From contig JBFJVD010000171.1 in assembly GCA_041624375.1 (NCBI GenBank), positions 1-6,611 of the forward strand: a stretch of 6,611 nucleotides of DNA. Reading direction: 5' to 3'. Source of the DNA: JBFJVD01 sp041624375. Its GTDB lineage: Bacteria; Chloroflexota; Anaerolineae; Anaerolineales; E44-bin32. The translations under genes and the position numbers were made by a program. The notes beneath the pieces are model-generated. The model made no database searches and was not told where the DNA came from. It saw nothing but the letters and a program-made list of their open reading frames with translations. This document shows, one piece after another, positions 5,198 through 6,611 of the stretch (within the stretch, counting starts at the first letter, position 1; every line of letters begins with the position of its first letter).

Positions 5198-5886
5198 AGC
5201 AGGAAGTGATCCGCATTCTGGTTGCGGATGATGAAGTGCTGATCGCGCAAGGAATTCGCCAGTACCTGGAACACGCCGGTCTCCAAGTGATCGCAGTGGC
5301 CAGCGACGGTGAGGAGGCTGTCGCCAAGACGCTCGAGCTCAAGCCGGATGTCGTTCTGCTGGATATCACCATGCCCGGCAAGGAAGGCCTCGAGGCGCTG
5401 GCCGAAATCAAAGCCGCCCGCCCGGAGACCACGGTCATCATGCTGACCGGCCACCGGAAGCCAGCGCTCCTGGTTCAAGCCTTGATCGGCGGGGCGGCCG
5501 GATACCTCACCAAGACCGAGTCCGGCATGCAGAATCTCCCCAACCTGATCCGCTCCTCGGTTGAAGGTTCGGAGACGATCGTGGACCGAGACCTGCTGCA
5601 ACGAACGATCGAGCAGCTCACCCGGGACCCCTCGCCAGAAGCAGCACAGAAGCGAGCGAGAGTCCGAAGACTCACCGATCAGGAGACTCGCGTGCTGCGC
5701 CTGATTGCGCTGGGCTATAACAATCTGGAGATCGCCAGGGAACTGGTGATCTCACGGAACACCGTCAAGTCCCACGTACACAACATTCTGGGGAAGCTCC
5801 GCGTTTCCGACCGAACCCAGGCGGCCATCCTCGCCCATGAATCCGGCATCATGGACCTCGGCCCGCCCGGGCAGGAAAGCGGTTGA
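5182..5886 (+). CDS. NarL/FixJ-type response regulator (REC + LuxR-type HTH)
   Basis: A 234-residue two-component transcription factor of normal family length. The receiver domain (about 9-125) has the acidic pair D16-D17, phospho-acceptor D61 in VVLLDITMPG, the switch threonine T89 in MLTG and K111 in YLTK, so the phosphorylation site is intact. A charged linker (about 140-162) leads to a LuxR-type helix-turn-helix (about 163-223), with RLTDQETRVLRLIALG, NNLEIARELVISRNTVKSHVHNIL and KLRVSDRTQAA in order. No histidine kinase gene is next to it, so it is an orphan in this window. An in-frame TGA at 5170-5172 makes the ATG at 5182 the earliest start; ATG 5194 is an alternative, losing VDS and the first Met. 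Neither has a good Shine-Dalgarno. Targets are unknown; control of the neighbouring transporter gene is possible but not shown. Confidence 0.93.
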   Translation: MVDSMEQEVIRILVADDEVLIAQGIRQYLEHAGLQVIAVASDGEEAVAKTLELKPDVVLLDITMPGKEGLEALAEIKAARPETTVIMLTGHRKPALLVQALIGGAAGYLTKTESGMQNLPNLIRSSVEGSETIVDRDLLQRTIEQLTRDPSPEAAQKRARVRRLTDQETRVLRLIALGYNNLEIARELVISRNTVKSHVHNILGKLRVSDRTQAAILAHESGIMDLGPPGQESG

Positions 5887-5890
5887 TCCG

Positions 5891-5911
5891 TTCTTGCTGA
5901 CAGTTCAAGAA
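5891..5911. terminator. Weak hairpin between convergent genes, possible bidirectional terminator
   Basis: TTCTTG (5891-5896) and CAAGAA (5906-5911) pair around a 9-nt loop, in the 18-bp gap between the convergent response regulator and methyltransferase stops and slightly into the latter. The stem is short and not GC-rich, and no clear T-run follows on either side, so terminator function is only a positional guess. Confidence 0.25.
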
Positions 5912-6522
5912 GGCGAAATTCGCGCCTGCAGCATGGTCCACGGCAGGGGGTGCCGCACGCGCTTCACGTCGAAGTAGCCGCCCACAAGTCCGGTGAACGC
6001 CTGGCTGCTCCAATGCTGAAGATGGCCGGGCGTATCTCCCAGGCGCCGGACGTAGGCCCCGCGCATGAGGTTCAGCAGGCGCCAGATCGGTTCACGCGGC
6101 ACACTCAGCACGACAACATCGCGTGCCACTCGCGCGATGTGCTGCAGCGCGCGTTCTGGACGGGGAAGATGTTCCAGGACTTCCACGCAAACCGCGAGAT
6201 CAAAGGCCCGGGAGGTAAGCGGGAGCTCCTCCGCCGACGCGCAGAAGGTATCGACCCGCTCGACTCGGGCGGACGTCTGAACCGCCATTGCATGGGACAG
6301 ATCCAGAGCGGCGAGGCGCGATTCCGGGTAACGCTCGCGCAGCTGGGCGGTGATCCGGCCTTCCCCACTCCCCACCTCAAGGACCGAGCGCGGTGCCTGC
6401 CGGGGCAGCAGTTCTTCGAGCGCGCGCTGATAGCCGCTCAGCAGGCGGCGAGCGATCGGATTGCGGGTGTTCTCTTTGTCGTATACGTTCCCGGCGACAA
6501 AATCAGTGTCGCGATAGGGCAT
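5905..6522 (-). CDS. Class I SAM-dependent methyltransferase
   Basis: A 205-residue soluble enzyme that would transfer a methyl group from S-adenosylmethionine to an unknown acceptor. The Rossmann-type fold is shown by motif I VLEVGSGEGRIT (47-58), the acidic residue after strand 2 at D74 (AALDLS), CASAEELPL (94-102), and FDLAVCVEVLEHLP (107-120), typical of the Methyltransf_11/25 group. Strand 5 follows as VVVLSVPREPIW (136-147). The C-terminal part (about 148-205), with HLQHWSSQAF, is the likely acceptor-binding region. Methyltransferases of this look are often found beside glycosyltransferase genes and may act on sugars, lipids or quinones, but nothing here decides this. The ATG at 6522 has GGAG 7 nt upstream. 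The gene converges on the response regulator. Confidence 0.9.
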   Translation of the reverse strand: MPYRDTDFVAGNVYDKENTRNPIARRLLSGYQRALEELLPRQAPRSVLEVGSGEGRITAQLRERYPESRLAALDLSHAMAVQTSARVERVDTFCASAEELPLTSRAFDLAVCVEVLEHLPRPERALQHIARVARDVVVLSVPREPIWRLLNLMRGAYVRRLGDTPGHLQHWSSQAFTGLVGGYFDVKRVRHPLPWTMLQARISPS

Positions 6523-6529
6523 TGCACGA

Positions 6530-6533
6530 CTCC
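6530..6533 (-). promoter_or_regulatory. Ribosome-binding site of the methyltransferase
   Basis: The minus strand reads GGAG (within CGGAGT), 7 nt before the ATG at 6522, supporting this start. Confidence 0.6.
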
Positions 6534-6585
6534 GAATCTGCGATCCCCCCGAGAAGGGTGATGCAGCTTAATGAATATCGCTGCC

Positions 6586-6602
6586 GGGCGGAGTCCCCGC
6601 CC
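6586..6602. repeat. GC-rich hairpin near the right edge
   Basis: GGGCGG (6586-6591) and CCGCCC (6597-6602) pair around a 5-nt loop AGTCC. It lies upstream of the methyltransferase gene, close to the window edge. No T-run is visible on either side. It may terminate or regulate a gene lying to the right, which cannot be seen. Confidence 0.4.
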
Positions 6603-6611
6603 TGCGATCGC

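Noticed and set aside
5134..5601. A 155-codon minus-strand frame antisense to the response regulator
   Set aside because: The plus-strand frame has intact receiver residues and an HTH; the antisense product has no family pattern.
5950..6561. A 203-codon plus-strand frame opposite the methyltransferase
   Set aside because: The minus-strand frame carries the SAM-binding motifs and a proper ribosome-binding site; this one has neither.
6604..6611. GCGATCGC octamer, the same as the cyanobacterial HIP1 repeat
   Set aside because: Only one copy occurs in the window, whereas HIP1 genomes carry it about every kilobase; gene content does not suggest a cyanobacterium.

Overview
The window is GC-rich bacterial chromosome with compactly packed genes and no phage, insertion sequence, CRISPR or RNA gene that I can see. 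Several traits fit a Chloroflexota (Anaerolineae-like) bacterium: an anti-sigma protein with a Pro-Thr-Pro-Thr linker and a VPRNFTL-type juxtamembrane motif, a lipoprotein resembling the DUF7282 group, and a two-TM, multi-GAF sensor. This placement is an inference from protein style, not a marker-based assignment.

Left part (1-3554, minus strand, read right to left): a small lipoprotein, then after a 94-bp gap an ECF sigma factor. The sigma gene overlaps its anti-sigma gene by one base (TGATG). The anti-sigma gene is followed only 4 bp later by a zinc-ribbon NUDIX hydrolase. After a further 86 bp, with a clear TATAAT box, comes a membrane sensor with at least two GAF domains that runs off the left edge. 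The sigma/anti-sigma/NUDIX trio looks like one transcription unit: a membrane-tethered anti-sigma would hold the sigma factor until an envelope signal arrives.

Middle (3555-4980, plus strand): a 229-bp divergent intergenic region, then a full two-domain chromate transporter (ChrA family) starting at TTG behind a strong Shine-Dalgarno sequence.

Right part: a 201-bp intergenic region (4981-5181) holds a hairpin, a good sigma70-like promoter, a perfect 10-bp palindrome and a perfect 10-bp direct repeat that spans the start of a NarL/FixJ-type response regulator. No histidine kinase is adjacent; the truncated GAF sensor at the left edge is one conceivable partner but this is unproven. The regulator converges, across 18 bp, on a class I SAM-dependent methyltransferase on the minus strand. 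The last 89 bp hold that gene's ribosome-binding site and a GC-rich hairpin.

Nothing here is clearly a new system. The most interesting points are the cysteine-free, two-TM anti-sigma factor coupled to a NUDIX enzyme, the small lipoprotein beside it, and the repeat-dense leader of the orphan response regulator.
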